A DNA stretch of 64,000 nucleotides. It comes from Kineothrix alysoides. Its GTDB lineage: Bacteria; Bacillota; Clostridia; Lachnospirales; Lachnospiraceae. Below, in pieces: positions 32,783-43,539 of the stretch; position 1 is the stretch's first letter; the number at the start of each line of letters is the position of its first letter. The position numbers were made by a program, and so were the translations under genes. The notes beneath the pieces are model-generated. The model was not told where the DNA came from. It did no database searches and saw only the letters and a list, made by a program, of their open reading frames with translations. The DNA lies in NCBI RefSeq assembly GCF_000732725.1, contig NZ_JPNB01000002.1, positions 682,001 to 746,000 on the forward strand. Reading direction: 5' to 3'.

Positions 32783-35700
32783 TTATTCCGCTGGAGCAGT
32801 ATTGCTGTTTGTATCCGAAGCATTATTGGTTCCGTTTGTCTGGGGGCTCGTATTGTCGGCTGTCCCTGTCTGAACCGTATTGCTGCCTGTTGTCTGGCCC
32901 GTTGTCTGACCTGTTGTCTGGCCTGTTGTCTGGCCTGTTGTCTGGCCTGTTTCTGCACTATTTCCAGCCTCCGGCGCCGGCGCACTTTCGGCGCCGTTTT
33001 CTTCTATGAGAGACGGATCTGTTGTACTTTTATTATTCTGAGATGCCTCCGAGTTAAACAGAGAAAAATTTCCTGTTCCCGATACTTTAACTGTAATGAC
33101 ATCATTTCCCAGCATTTCGCCGGAACCTGTCTGATATTGGACCTGTATTTCATAAGTTCCTGCAGGTATATCGCTCTGGGAACCCCAATTTAAAACCATT
33201 TCATATGTTGTCTGGGAACCATCATACCCTGTATCCGTCGTGTTATAAAGCTTCACTCCGTCTTTATAAGCAGTTACCAGAATCTTTCTGACACCGGAAA
33301 AGTTTTTCAGATTAGACAATGTTAATGTCAGTTCTTTCGCTGTTCCCGCTGCTCCCAAAGTTGCAGAAGCTCCGCCGGAAGTAGTAATCGTCATTTTCTT
33401 TTCAACGAGCTCATAGGTTGATGATGTTGCATTGTTCAAAACATCCGCATTTGCTTTCACGGAAACAGTATATAAAGATTCTTGGCTTAAATCTGAAAAT
33501 ACCACTGTCTGTACTTTTTTATCGCTCTGTTTTGTCACTGTCATAGTCTCAATCGGCGAACCTGTTGTTGTATTCCCCTTATAAATTTCTACCACATACA
33601 TGTTGTCAACAGCACTGAACTGCGAATCCGTACAGACGATATTCGCGGTAACTTTTGCAGTATCCTCTCCTGTAGTCTCCTGGCTTAACTGGATATAAAA
33701 ATCAGGGATATCTAATTTAGCAGGTGTTGTAAATATAACTTCCTTAGTTCCCACTATTGAATTTTGCAGCTTGTCAAAGACTTCAACTTTAAGCTTATAT
33801 TCCGTTCCCAGTTTTAATATATTGCCGCTTGCACTAGGATTCATCAAAATCGTCATTTTATTATTCTCTTCTATTTTCTGAGAATAATATGACTTATCCC
33901 CTGACCCAAGAGGTGCAAGGTCCGTCGGACCATATACGACATTGCCATTGCTGTCTATGATAGAATATTTTACTATCATTCCTGTACCTTCATCTCCGGG
34001 AATCGCAAATCCGAAGGATGCCCGTTTATCGCTATACGAATTATAAATATAGTCCGGTCCATTGGTATTTATCGTAATCTGATTTTTAGTTTTAATCTCA
34101 TAAGCATAAGGGCTGGTTTCTCCGTCAAGGGAATACAGATCCTTCCTGTTGCCTGCGGTATCATAAGCAAACATGATAATACGATATTCCGTATTAGCTT
34201 TAAGTCCCCTGACACGAAGCGGCAGTGTTATTTTTCCATCCTTTGGAATGACTGGAATGGTGTTGTCCTTATAGTTGCCTTGGCTATAATAATCTGCTGC
34301 ATCCGTATACCTGTCACTGTCATCCGTTATATAATAGTATATCGTTTCACTGTCGCGCACTTCATTATCTACGGCTACCTTCAAATTCTTATAGCTGCCA
34401 TCCGACTGCCGCTCCATAATCTGAGCATAAAGCTTACTGTCGTTTGTCGCACCTGTTCCCAGCACTTCAAAGTTAAGAAGTACACTCATAACGCCTTGGC
34501 TGGAATTGATTAATTTTACCGCCGGAAGAATATCTCCCAAATTAACATGATAGGATGTATCATTGCCTCCAAAGTTAAGTGCCCCGGACAATGCCAGTTT
34601 CTCTGCCGTATAGTAGGACGCATTTACCGCCGCCTTTTCCTTCATACCGCTTTGGTCGCACTCAATGCTTACCGTCTTACTTTGTAAATAATTTCCAGAC
34701 AGCAGCACCAGGGGAATCCCTGCGTATCTTTGAGACAACTCGTTTTCCGTAAAACCATTGCCTTGTACCGCTCCCGGTACAAAAAGAGATTTGTTCAATT
34801 GAGAACTTCCGTCTTCCCTTTTCGCCGTATCAACGAAAATATTATTCGAAAAATAGATATATTTAGGTTTACCGGTTTGGTCATAGCTCTTTAACGCATA
34901 AAGGGTTTCATCCACAAGTTCCTTTTTTGAGTCTCCAATCGCCTGTGTAGAGGCATAACCGGACATACCTGTTTCAAATGTGCTGTAATATCCCTGTACA
35001 ATAACGTCCACCGCGGAAATGTCCGCATTCTCCTTCATTGCTTTAAGCGGCGAGGTGTCCATATACGCATAACCGTACGGATATTGAGTCCCTCCCTGCG
35101 TATCCTGCATCGTTCCCTGCTGGATATCGAGATATACGGGGTCATACACCACTCTCTCCTTTTCGTTATTACTTGCATCTTTTCCTATAAATGTGACACG
35201 TAAGGCCGCATATTTATAAATATCGCTGCCGCGAAGGGTCAAACGATACAGATATCCCCCCTGATTAATCAGCGCCATCTCATGACCGTCCGGCGTTCTG
35301 TTTTCACTTGCAACGCTTTCATCCGCCACTTTTCCCCGGGCCTCAATATTAGAAGGAGCCGTGTCTACAGATGCAATAAACTGAACCGGTGCAGAAATAA
35401 TCTCTTGCTCTGTCGTTTCACTTGTCAGCAGTTTATAGGGAACTGTAACCGTATAATAATATCCGTTTGTAAGAGTCTTTAACTGCAGTTGTGTAAAGTC
35501 AGTAAGATAATTTGCTAATTCTGCTTCAACAGTAGCTATTGATGTTGCTGCAGCCCCAATAGACGCATAGCTCTTTAGCTTCAACTGAGCTTTCGTACCG
35601 CCTGCATCCAAGGTTATCGCTTTGTCGGGATCTTCCATCTTGTACTTCCATGTCATCGAAGTTTTATCGCTTGTCCATGGATAGCGTTGTACTTTCGGTG

Positions 35701-38700
35701 TCTGTTTTACTACCGATACCACTTTGGAACGGTAATAAGGTACTGGTTCACCTGCATTATATGTACAGTAAGGATAAATATCGGGATTGCCATCATCATC
35801 ACAATCATAGCCAAATACAGGATCTTTCGATGCCTTCACCTGATAAGCAACATAATATCTTCCGCCTCTTGTTATTACCTGATTTGCAGGATTACCTGTT
35901 TTATTTTCCCATGTAAGGTCGTTATTAGCTTCTGCCAGATCACTAAAATAGAGTGTGATCGGCTCTGCTTTTCCGTTCCCCACGTTACCCTGTAAATTCT
36001 TCAGGGTAAGTTCACAGACTAATTCTCCAAGGCCTACCGTTCCGCCATCTGTAATGGAAGCCGGATCCGTTCCTCCCGGATAAATATTTTTGCTGGTGCC
36101 GGTACCGCTTCCGTCCGGTGAAACTTCATTATCCTTGAGTTTATATATTTGGTATGTAATTTCCAACGCATCCGCATAAGGATAGTTCGCCTGAAGCAGC
36201 AATCCTACCGGTGTATCTTCTCTCAGGTTCGCATCCTTATGCTCCGCATCCGCATCCTTATTCAAGATGACGGAAGAACTTACCTGACTTGTTGGATCGG
36301 CTGCCTGAATATGCTTTTTCTTAATTTTGAATTCCATTAAATTTTCTTTATCTGTAAATGGAATGACATTTTGATGAGGATTCGTATAGTCAGTTGCTGT
36401 TACAACCCGAATAATAAATGTTCCGCCGCCAAAGAATACGGAATCATTATCATCCAATCCGAAAGATGCCGGAGAGATCAAAAGCTTATTTTCTCCGGTT
36501 TTAGGATTAGCTGTAGTTAGACCGTTTGTACCGTCCGCAGTCACCACACCGCGGTCAACCCATCCCCCGCTGAAGAAGATACTTCCATGCGTATCTGCAT
36601 CACTATCTTTGATGATATATGGATTCCCGATTACTTTTTCAACTCCATCATCCGTCCTGTGCACCAACTCCAGTTTCAGAGTCTCCATCGTTTTGGTTTC
36701 ATACTTATAAAAATCTGTTGGAATACTTCCTGACGCGCTTGAAGTAAAGTTTATAAGTTTTTTAAACGCAGTCGTTGCATCCGAAACAGTTGTGAAAACC
36801 GCACTCAGTCCGTATGTGTCCGTTGTTTCGGCTCTGATGCCCACCAGATAAGTAAACTTCTCCGCGTCGCTTATCGAGCTGTTATTATCCGTATCTACAG
36901 GACCGCTCACCGATAGCGCATAAGCAGTTTTCGCTCTGAGCCCTGTCTGCTTAAAATAATAATAAACTGCCTTTCCCGGGTTTGTCTCAGGTGCATTTAC
37001 CGTATTTACCAGCTTTATACTATAAACATCTTCATACTCACTCGATATGGTAAGTACAAGAGGATATGTATCTGAAATATATTGAGTCAGCATATTTCCT
37101 GCATCGACCACTCTTACATATCCGTCTATTGTCTCATGAAAGCCTCCGGTCTCCGGTGTCTTATTTACCTGGATAATTTCCACTGCTGGAAACGTTGCAT
37201 CGGACAAGCCGGCTCCTGTGGAAAACAGTGTAGAATATTCTACTTCCTTCTCATTATCATCAAAAATGATAACTACTCTGGCCACATAATTTTCCTTGTC
37301 ATCTGTTGGAAGATTGAACGTCTGTACCTTTAAGGTAGAGGATTCTAAAGTATATGCCGGTGTCAGGTTAGTCAGTGAATTACTGTCAATTGCCGCCGTA
37401 ACATCGGAAGCTTTATATAGTTCATAGCGATATCCTTGAATTCCATTATCCTTGTCTGTCAGCGCATCCAGCGTGACTGTAAGCGTACGGAATTTATCAT
37501 TTGCAGTTAAGGTTGGGGCCATTGCAGAAATTAATACCTTATTATTCTCATCACTGCCCGCCTTATAGGGTTTCTTCTTTAATGTTTTAACTTTAATCTC
37601 AGTTCCGTCTGTTGCAATAACCGCACCGCTGCCGGCTGTTGTCACATTAGTAAGCGCAGCATAATATGCAGTATTGCTTTCTATTACGAAATTCCTGATT
37701 CTATTGCTGTCGCTTGGAGTATTTTCGTTAAATAATAAGTCGGATTTGCTGCTTGATAATGCCGGATATTTCGCCAGTTCTACTTTATTTCCATCATTAT
37801 CATACCGATAAAGCAGTACATCATAATTTCCAATAGATGTAGATGTCATTATTGTTCTTAAAGTCAGAGAAGCATCTGTTACGCTTTGTTTCTCAAGCGT
37901 TAATCCCAATGCATCCGTTTTAAACACTTTTGTAAACAGATTAGCCTCTTTTCCTTCTAAATCAGACTCTTCTGATACGTACTTGCCGGAAACAATCAAT
38001 ATATATTCTTTATCCGACGAAAGCGTATTCATATTTATTTGAAAGCTGCCATTCTGCTCTAAACTGGTTCCCCAGCCATTATTTGGCGGCGATACTTCCT
38101 GCATCGTTGCTCTATCATAAATCTTTACTTCAGTGGAACCTTGTAACAGAGAGTTATCCGAATCGGACATATTGAGCTTCATTTGCACACCGCCCGGAGT
38201 AATGTCAAAGCTACTGCTATCCATAGTTACAATAGGGCGTGACAGCACTTCTACTCCGACAATTCCAGATAAATCTTCCTTTCTTTTTCCATCTTTTCCA
38301 TCGACTCCATTCGCACCGTCATATCCCATAACGCCGCTGTCGCCTTCGAGTCCGTCCAAACCATCTGCGCCGTTTATACCATTGCTTCCTTGCGCTCCTG
38401 CTGCACCTTCTGCTCCTTCACTTCCTTCTTCTCCTGCTTCTCCTGCTTCTCCTACTTCTCCCTCTTCACCTTCTTCGCCTTCTTCGCCTTCTGCTCCCTC
38501 TGTTCCGGCGGCGCCATCCTTGCCGTTTACGACATTAAATGTAGGTATTTTCAACACAGGAGAATCGGCATTCTCATCCAGTTCGATATAACTGTCATCA
38601 TCAATTGACATAGAATCCAAGGACACCGCAGGCTCTCCGTTTATATAGAAACTTTTTCCAACTAAATTAAGCTCAGCGCCATTCTGGGTACTGAGAAAAG

Positions 38701-39325
38701 TGTCTGCCGAAACCGTTTGATAAGTACCTTGCTGGTGCACGATTCGAACGATTCCGTTATCTACATATTTAATTTGGGCATAGCCAGGTAATGTGATTTC
38801 AGTAGATTCACTTAAGCGCAATGTTACCTCAGGAGAAGTGATCATATAATCTGTGTCTGAGATTTTCCATATGAATTCCGACAGGCTCATCGATTCGCCT
38901 CTGCTGCTCATCTCATATGAGTTGCCGTTTTTTACAAGAATTGTATTTTTTGTAAGACTGTAATATCCAAACTGGCCTTCCTTTATATCGCTCAGGCTCA
39001 TAATTACGCCTTTGGTAAACGAACCTAACGATCCGTCGGCATAGTGCAAAAATTGTTCGGCATCGAGAGCAACATCCGTCCCCGTTTTATCTTTAAACAG
39101 GACTTTTTCTCCATATCTTTCTTTATATTTTGCTCCTTGGCTGAAATAATACTGTTCATTCACTTCCATTGTTACATTAACTTGCTCGGAAGGTTTTAAT
39201 ATGAAACCATCTGCCGGAAACTCTTTTGTATTTTTCCGGTAATTAACAGTGCTTAATGAAATAAGCCCGGTAGCTAATAACAATACAGCTACCACGATAA
39301 TCAAGATGCCTCTTTTTACTTTCAT
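32783..39325 (-). CDS. giant membrane-anchored surface protein with collagen-like rod and FN3-like array
   Basis: 2180 aa. A signal-anchor (about 6-25) is followed by a beta-rich head (about 45-260). There are 27 uninterrupted Gly-X-Y collagen-like triplets (268-348), very acidic in the first half (GEE, GEA). A long series of FN3/Ig-like beta domains follows to about 2090, and a TTGQ-repeat low-complexity C-terminus. There is no LPXTG and no C-terminal TM. GGGGGAG lies before the ATG. It is the first gene of the ~25.5 kb F1-like ATPase operon. The collagen triplets could trimerise the protein. Role inferred as an extracellular arm or adhesin; function unknown. Confidence 0.88.
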   Translation of the reverse strand: MKVKRGILIIVVAVLLLATGLISLSTVNYRKNTKEFPADGFILKPSEQVNVTMEVNEQYYFSQGAKYKERYGEKVLFKDKTGTDVALDAEQFLHYADGSLGSFTKGVIMSLSDIKEGQFGYYSLTKNTILVKNGNSYEMSSRGESMSLSEFIWKISDTDYMITSPEVTLRLSESTEITLPGYAQIKYVDNGIVRIVHQQGTYQTVSADTFLSTQNGAELNLVGKSFYINGEPAVSLDSMSIDDDSYIELDENADSPVLKIPTFNVVNGKDGAAGTEGAEGEEGEEGEEGEVGEAGEAGEEGSEGAEGAAGAQGSNGINGADGLDGLEGDSGVMGYDGANGVDGKDGKRKEDLSGIVGVEVLSRPIVTMDSSSFDITPGGVQMKLNMSDSDNSLLQGSTEVKIYDRATMQEVSPPNNGWGTSLEQNGSFQINMNTLSSDKEYILIVSGKYVSEESDLEGKEANLFTKVFKTDALGLTLEKQSVTDASLTLRTIMTSTSIGNYDVLLYRYDNDGNKVELAKYPALSSSKSDLLFNENTPSDSNRIRNFVIESNTAYYAALTNVTTAGSGAVIATDGTEIKVKTLKKKPYKAGSDENNKVLISAMAPTLTANDKFRTLTVTLDALTDKDNGIQGYRYELYKASDVTAAIDSNSLTNLTPAYTLESSTLKVQTFNLPTDDKENYVARVVIIFDDNEKEVEYSTLFSTGAGLSDATFPAVEIIQVNKTPETGGFHETIDGYVRVVDAGNMLTQYISDTYPLVLTISSEYEDVYSIKLVNTVNAPETNPGKAVYYYFKQTGLRAKTAYALSVSGPVDTDNNSSISDAEKFTYLVGIRAETTDTYGLSAVFTTVSDATTAFKKLINFTSSASGSIPTDFYKYETKTMETLKLELVHRTDDGVEKVIGNPYIIKDSDADTHGSIFFSGGWVDRGVVTADGTNGLTTANPKTGENKLLISPASFGLDDNDSVFFGGGTFIIRVVTATDYTNPHQNVIPFTDKENLMEFKIKKKHIQAADPTSQVSSSVILNKDADAEHKDANLREDTPVGLLLQANYPYADALEITYQIYKLKDNEVSPDGSGTGTSKNIYPGGTDPASITDGGTVGLGELVCELTLKNLQGNVGNGKAEPITLYFSDLAEANNDLTWENKTGNPANQVITRGGRYYVAYQVKASKDPVFGYDCDDDGNPDIYPYCTYNAGEPVPYYRSKVVSVVKQTPKVQRYPWTSDKTSMTWKYKMEDPDKAITLDAGGTKAQLKLKSYASIGAAATSIATVEAELANYLTDFTQLQLKTLTNGYYYTVTVPYKLLTSETTEQEIISAPVQFIASVDTAPSNIEARGKVADESVASENRTPDGHEMALINQGGYLYRLTLRGSDIYKYAALRVTFIGKDASNNEKERVVYDPVYLDIQQGTMQDTQGGTQYPYGYAYMDTSPLKAMKENADISAVDVIVQGYYSTFETGMSGYASTQAIGDSKKELVDETLYALKSYDQTGKPKYIYFSNNIFVDTAKREDGSSQLNKSLFVPGAVQGNGFTENELSQRYAGIPLVLLSGNYLQSKTVSIECDQSGMKEKAAVNASYYTAEKLALSGALNFGGNDTSYHVNLGDILPAVKLINSSQGVMSVLLNFEVLGTGATNDSKLYAQIMERQSDGSYKNLKVAVDNEVRDSETIYYYITDDSDRYTDAADYYSQGNYKDNTIPVIPKDGKITLPLRVRGLKANTEYRIIMFAYDTAGNRKDLYSLDGETSPYAYEIKTKNQITINTNGPDYIYNSYSDKRASFGFAIPGDEGTGMIVKYSIIDSNGNVVYGPTDLAPLGSGDKSYYSQKIEENNKMTILMNPSASGNILKLGTEYKLKVEVFDKLQNSIVGTKEVIFTTPAKLDIPDFYIQLSQETTGEDTAKVTANIVCTDSQFSAVDNMYVVEIYKGNTTTGSPIETMTVTKQSDKKVQTVVFSDLSQESLYTVSVKANADVLNNATSSTYELVEKKMTITTSGGASATLGAAGTAKELTLTLSNLKNFSGVRKILVTAYKDGVKLYNTTDTGYDGSQTTYEMVLNWGSQSDIPAGTYEIQVQYQTGSGEMLGNDVITVKVSGTGNFSLFNSEASQNNKSTTDPSLIEENGAESAPAPEAGNSAETGQTTGQTTGQTTGQTTGQTTGSNTVQTGTADNTSPQTNGTNNASDTNSNTAPAE
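32886..32945 (-). repeat. 5 x 12-bp tandem repeat encoding TTGQ
   Basis: Five head-to-tail 12-bp units (plus strand CCTGTTGTCTGG with one variant) lie near the 3' end of the 2180-aa gene and encode in-frame TTGQ tetrapeptides. Copy-number change would keep the frame. Confidence 0.85.
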
Positions 39326-39465
39326 TCAGTTATCTCCCCCGCCCTTTGCGTTCTTTTGTATGGACTTTCTTTCGTATATTACATATCTATTATTTTTGTC
39401 ATTTCACACTAATATTCGACTTTTTGCAACAATATTCCTGTTATTTTGCCTAATATGCCTATGAT

Positions 39466-39494
39466 ATTATATAATATAATTAAAATTTGTACAA
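39466..39494 (-). promoter_or_regulatory. candidate promoter of the F1-like ATPase operon
   Basis: On the minus strand TTGTAC (39489-39494), 17-bp spacer, TATAAT (39466-39471), in an AT-rich tract about 140 bp upstream of the 2180-aa start. The -10 is perfect; the -35 matches at only three positions. The remaining 39326-39932 region holds the hairpin at 39700 and a short palindrome (ACACCGAATCGGTGT, 39620-39634) but no supportable gene. Confidence 0.35.
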
Positions 39495-39699
39495 GAAAAA
39501 ATTAAAATTTCTATTTAATTCTTATTTAATATGTCTTCGAGTTATCTGTACCAAATAATAAATTATTTGATATTCCTATCTCTTTCTAATAAAGTACTCA
39601 TATCAAACGGAAGTAGTTGACACCGAATCGGTGTTTACGATGGCATCAATACGATTATGTTTTACATGTTCAAATATTCTATAATCTGCTTCGTAACTA

Positions 39700-39754
39700 A
39701 ATAACAAGACTTTTGCTGCAAGTAATGATTACAACAAAAGTCTTGTTATTTTTT
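39700..39754. terminator. hairpin terminator between HisC-like gene and F1-like operon
   Basis: A perfect 16-bp stem (AATAACAAGACTTTTG / complement) with 19-nt loop. The plus-strand side is followed by TTTTTT; on the minus strand the run is only TTATTT. By position it should end the minus-strand amino-acid cluster and insulate the F1-like operon; it may work in both directions. Confidence 0.65.
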
Positions 39755-39932
39755 ATTAATAAATTAATATTGGTACCATGAGAATAAAATGGACCGGGGT
39801 TTTTTATGCTATAAAAATGCTATTTGGGCTCTAAATATAAGCATACTCTCTAACAGCCATAGTTTTAGAAATTGTTACGAAATCTCCATAAAGCAAAAAA
39901 TTTTAACTCCTGCTTTTATTTCATAACTCTTT

Positions 39933-41012
39933 CTATGCAACCAGCTTCATTACTTCTTTCATAGCTCGAATAAAAATTCTATTCTCTTCCATCGTGCCGA
40001 CTGACACTCTGCAAAGCATAGGAGTATTAATTATGATGCCGCGGTTCATTATTTCTGTTTTTACCATCAATGGATCTATATGAGGATCAAACATAATAAA
40101 ATTCGTTTGAGAATGATATACGGTACATCCCATTGCCTCTAATTCCTGCTCCAAATAAATCATTCCCTCTACTACTTTTTCTTTTGCTCTTTTATAATAT
40201 TCCCGGTCTTTTAATGCACTGATTGCGCCTGCCTGCCCCGCTTTACTTACTATTGTGTTCGGACATTTTGCCATTGCCTGTATAATTTCCTTATTAGCCA
40301 GTGCATAACCAACTCTGACACCTGCCATTCCATAGTACTTGGAGAATGTCTTTAACACAACAATCGGTTTCTCCGGCATTTCATTGATAAGCGGATACAT
40401 ACTGCAGCAATCTTTTGCGGTGGCAAACTCAAGGTATGCTTCATCCATTAGAATAACAATATTATCAGGAACCTTTTTAATAAATTCGATTAACTTTTGC
40501 CTTCCAACGTAAGTTCCTGTTGGATTATTTGGGTTACAAATAATAATCATTTTTGTTTTGTCTGTAATTGCTTTATACAAACCGTCTAAGTCATAGGTTT
40601 TATCTTCCTTCAACTCAACAATTACCGGTATTGCCTGACGAATGCCTGCCATATCCAAAAATGCTGCAAATGTAGGGCACATCAAGACTTCATCTCCAGG
40701 ATTTAAAAATGCTGTGCCTGTTACTTCTATCAAGGAGCTTGATCCTGATCCTGTTAATACATTTTCAATTTCAAGATCATAAAATTTAGCGATTTCTTGT
40801 TTAAGACCTATCGCCATGAAATCACCATAGAAATTAGCCTTTGTATTTGCAATTTCCATCGATTCCATAACTTTAGGAGACATTCCAAAAGGATGTTCAT
40901 TAAATCCCATGCGGATAAGTCTCGAAATATCCGTACCCGGTGCCAGTCTGCTGGCCCTTTTGCTTTCTTCTTTTTTTAGCACTGCTTCACTTAATAATTT
41001 TTCTAGATTCAT
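39933..41012 (-). CDS. HisC-like pyridoxal-phosphate aminotransferase
   Basis: 359 aa, fold type I aminotransferase of the histidinol-phosphate aminotransferase family. Motifs: GFNEHPFG near 37, GSGSSSLIE, CNPNNPTGTY, DEAYLEF, and the Schiff-base lysine in LKTFSKYYGMAGVRVGY. No other his genes are near, and it is the last gene of an amino-acid uptake cluster. A broad amino-acid aminotransferase role is therefore as likely as histidine synthesis. Its start codon directly follows the MATE stop (TGAATG), with AGAGAGG upstream. Confidence 0.85.
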   Translation of the reverse strand: MNLEKLLSEAVLKKEESKRASRLAPGTDISRLIRMGFNEHPFGMSPKVMESMEIANTKANFYGDFMAIGLKQEIAKFYDLEIENVLTGSGSSSLIEVTGTAFLNPGDEVLMCPTFAAFLDMAGIRQAIPVIVELKEDKTYDLDGLYKAITDKTKMIIICNPNNPTGTYVGRQKLIEFIKKVPDNIVILMDEAYLEFATAKDCCSMYPLINEMPEKPIVVLKTFSKYYGMAGVRVGYALANKEIIQAMAKCPNTIVSKAGQAGAISALKDREYYKRAKEKVVEGMIYLEQELEAMGCTVYHSQTNFIMFDPHIDPLMVKTEIMNRGIIINTPMLCRVSVGTMEENRIFIRAMKEVMKLVA

Positions 41013-42437
41013 TCATATTACCTCTCTTTTCTCATTATAATTTACGATACGTCCCAGCCTGCTCATTTCATAAATATACATTATAGTAACAACTATCAAA
41101 GAACAGCCATCTGAAAATGCATTGGCATATAACACTCCTTTTAAGCCAAAGAATCTTGGAAGAATGTATAGTGCCGGAATAAGAAAAACTCCATTTCTGG
41201 AAAAAGACACCAATGTTGCGATTTGCGGCTTTCCTATTGCCGAAAAGTACATACTGACCAACATCTGGAACCCACCAAACAAAGCAAAAATCTTACATAT
41301 TCTCATGGCCATGGCCCCGTATTTAATAAGCGCTTCATCACCGTTACTAAAAAGATTCACAACAAATTCAGGAACAATCATCATGAAAACCCAAATTAAA
41401 AATGCGATGGAAAATGCCATTGCCTGTGCTGTCAGTGATGCTTTTTTCACCCTGCCATATTTTTGTGCTCCATAGTTATAGCTGATGATTGGTGACACTG
41501 CCTGATTTACACCTGCTGTTGCAGATACAATAAAATTATCTACTGTATTAACAATTGCTACTGCTGAAATACATAATTCTCCACCGCCAATCAAAGAAAA
41601 TACCGGATCTAAATCTCCGTAATGCTGCAATGCTTTGTTAAGCATAATATTGGTGACGAAAGAAAGCATCTGAAAAATAGATGGGGCAATTCCCATTTTA
41701 GCAATATATAGCATTTGTTTAAAATCTACTACTTTGAAACCTTCCCAACGTAAATTGCTTTTGCCTCCAAAGAAATATAAGATACTAAATGCTGCTCCTA
41801 TGAACTGGCTTATAACCGTAGCAACTGCTGAACCTTCAATCCCCATCTTAAATACAATTAAAAACAGTGCATTGAAAGCAACATTACAGACCGCTCCAAT
41901 CATATTGACAAACATGGAATATTTAGCATTTCCTTCAGTTCTTATTATTGCTGCCAGCCCTTGATTGAGCATATTAAATACCTGCCCAAATGTTACTATT
42001 TTTAAATATGTAACCGCGTAATCATAGACTTCTGTTCCTTCTTTTGCTCCGCATAGACTTACAAACGGCTTTGCAAACACGAAAAAGAGGGAAGAAACAA
42101 TAAGTGACATACCAATTGACTGTATTACAATATTAGTAAATAATTTATTTGCTTTTTCATAATCATTTCTTCCCATTGTCAAGGAAAGAATGGATGCGCC
42201 TCCCACTGTTATAAACAGGGAGAGCGCAATGATGACATTATTAAATGGCGCTAATACTGAAATACCTCCTAACGCATTTCTACCGACATAATTTCCAACG
42301 AAAATTTGGTCTACTGTGCGATACAAATACGTTGTCATGGTTCCAAGAAGTCCTGGGATTGCCATTGATAAAAGCATAGGAAATATAGGGGCAGTTCCCA
42401 TTCTTTTTGTACTCTCATTAACCTCCATAGGATTCAT
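41013..42437 (-). CDS. MATE-family efflux transporter
   Basis: 474 aa with about 12 TM segments in two related halves. Typical MATE parts are MAIPGLLGTMTTYLYRTVDQIFVGNYVG at the N-terminus and AVSPIISYNYGAQKYGRVKKA in the second half. It exports cationic or amino-acid-like small molecules using an ion gradient. It is placed 4 bp after the D-2-hydroxyacid dehydrogenase gene and directly before the HisC-like gene, so it may export a product of this pathway (inference). Confidence 0.9.
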   Translation of the reverse strand: MNPMEVNESTKRMGTAPIFPMLLSMAIPGLLGTMTTYLYRTVDQIFVGNYVGRNALGGISVLAPFNNVIIALSLFITVGGASILSLTMGRNDYEKANKLFTNIVIQSIGMSLIVSSLFFVFAKPFVSLCGAKEGTEVYDYAVTYLKIVTFGQVFNMLNQGLAAIIRTEGNAKYSMFVNMIGAVCNVAFNALFLIVFKMGIEGSAVATVISQFIGAAFSILYFFGGKSNLRWEGFKVVDFKQMLYIAKMGIAPSIFQMLSFVTNIMLNKALQHYGDLDPVFSLIGGGELCISAVAIVNTVDNFIVSATAGVNQAVSPIISYNYGAQKYGRVKKASLTAQAMAFSIAFLIWVFMMIVPEFVVNLFSNGDEALIKYGAMAMRICKIFALFGGFQMLVSMYFSAIGKPQIATLVSFSRNGVFLIPALYILPRFFGLKGVLYANAFSDGCSLIVVTIMYIYEMSRLGRIVNYNEKREVI

Positions 42438-42441
42438 CGCC

Positions 42442-43446
42442 TCAACTTATTACACTGGTAGGAGTACCTTGCAGCCAATTTTGTAAATTCAAAGTTGCAA
42501 CTCTAACGGTTCGATACGTTGCTTCTTCCGGCGCCCACGCAATATGTGGTGTAATAACTGCATTTTTACAATACATTAACGCACATCTTTCACTGATTGG
42601 TTCATTTGCTACCACATCAAGTCCTGCTGCATAAATCTTGCCTGAATTTAATGCTTCAACCAGATCTGCCTCATTAATTAAATCTCCTCTTGCAGTATTG
42701 ACGAGTATGACTCCATCTTTCATTTTCGAAATGGATTCTTTATTAATCATCTGCTTTGTTTCATCCGTCAATGGACAATGCAGGGAAATCACATCACTTC
42801 TTTCAAGAAGTTCTTCCATAGAAACCTGTTCTACAAAGTCATATTCTGCACCAGTCTTTTTACTTCTGTTATGGGAAATGACCTTCATACCAAATCCGGC
42901 AGCCATTCTTGCTGTCCATATTCCAATACTGCCAAGTCCAATAATTCCAATCGTTTTTTCATATAATTCAATCTGCTTTGTCTTTACTCTTACGTTGGAA
43001 CCCCTGGCTACAGTAATATGATTATCCATGGCTTCTTTGTAATGCTGATCCTGAAGTCTGACATTGTGGCAGATATCAAGAAGCAATGCCATTGCAAACT
43101 GGGCAATTGTTACATCTCCGTATATGGTATTTGTAATGATAACCCCATACTTTCTTGCGGCTGCCTTATCAAATCTTCCGTATCCATGTGCATAGGTAGC
43201 TATATATTTGAGTTTTGGATATTTTTTAAAAAATTCTTCATTATAATAATCATCTTTAATATAGGTTCCGACCAAAGCATCTGCGTCTTTTACTATTTCA
43301 TCCATTTTCTCGTAATTAAATCCACCGCGAAATATAATTTCATTTTCTTTTTTTAAAGGTTTTAATTGTTCATTCCAATAATTCAACAATGCCTCTCTCG
43401 ACGGAGAACCTCCTATAGGCTCTCCCTGACATATTACGATTTTCAT
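42442..43446 (-). CDS. D-isomer-specific 2-hydroxyacid dehydrogenase
   Basis: 334 aa. NAD-binding GIIGLGSIG, catalytic Arg in NTARGDLINEADL, Glu in DVVANEPIS and His in TPHIAWAPEEA give the full D-2-hydroxyacid dehydrogenase triad. It reduces a 2-keto acid or oxidises a D-2-hydroxyacid, e.g. the keto acids made by the flanking aminotransferases or C-S lyase. GGAGG lies 6 nt before the ATG. Exact substrate unknown. Confidence 0.9.
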   Translation of the reverse strand: MKIVICQGEPIGGSPSREALLNYWNEQLKPLKKENEIIFRGGFNYEKMDEIVKDADALVGTYIKDDYYNEEFFKKYPKLKYIATYAHGYGRFDKAAARKYGVIITNTIYGDVTIAQFAMALLLDICHNVRLQDQHYKEAMDNHITVARGSNVRVKTKQIELYEKTIGIIGLGSIGIWTARMAAGFGMKVISHNRSKKTGAEYDFVEQVSMEELLERSDVISLHCPLTDETKQMINKESISKMKDGVILVNTARGDLINEADLVEALNSGKIYAAGLDVVANEPISERCALMYCKNAVITPHIAWAPEEATYRTVRVATLNLQNWLQGTPTSVIS

Positions 43447-43539
43447 AATGTACCTCCTCGAATGCTGTTTGACCCATATATTTAATCTTAACTGTAAATT
43501 CTATAATTTACTGTTGCTTATACACCGTAGTTTATATCA

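Noticed and set aside
38133-38591. Plus-strand 152-residue Ser/Pro-rich open frame
   Set aside because: Antisense shadow of the collagen-like Gly-X-Y region of the 2180-aa gene.
39620-39634. ACACCGAATCGGTGT palindrome with an overlapping TTGACA on the plus strand
   Set aside because: No matching -10 box follows and no plus-strand gene is present; left as an unassigned short palindrome.
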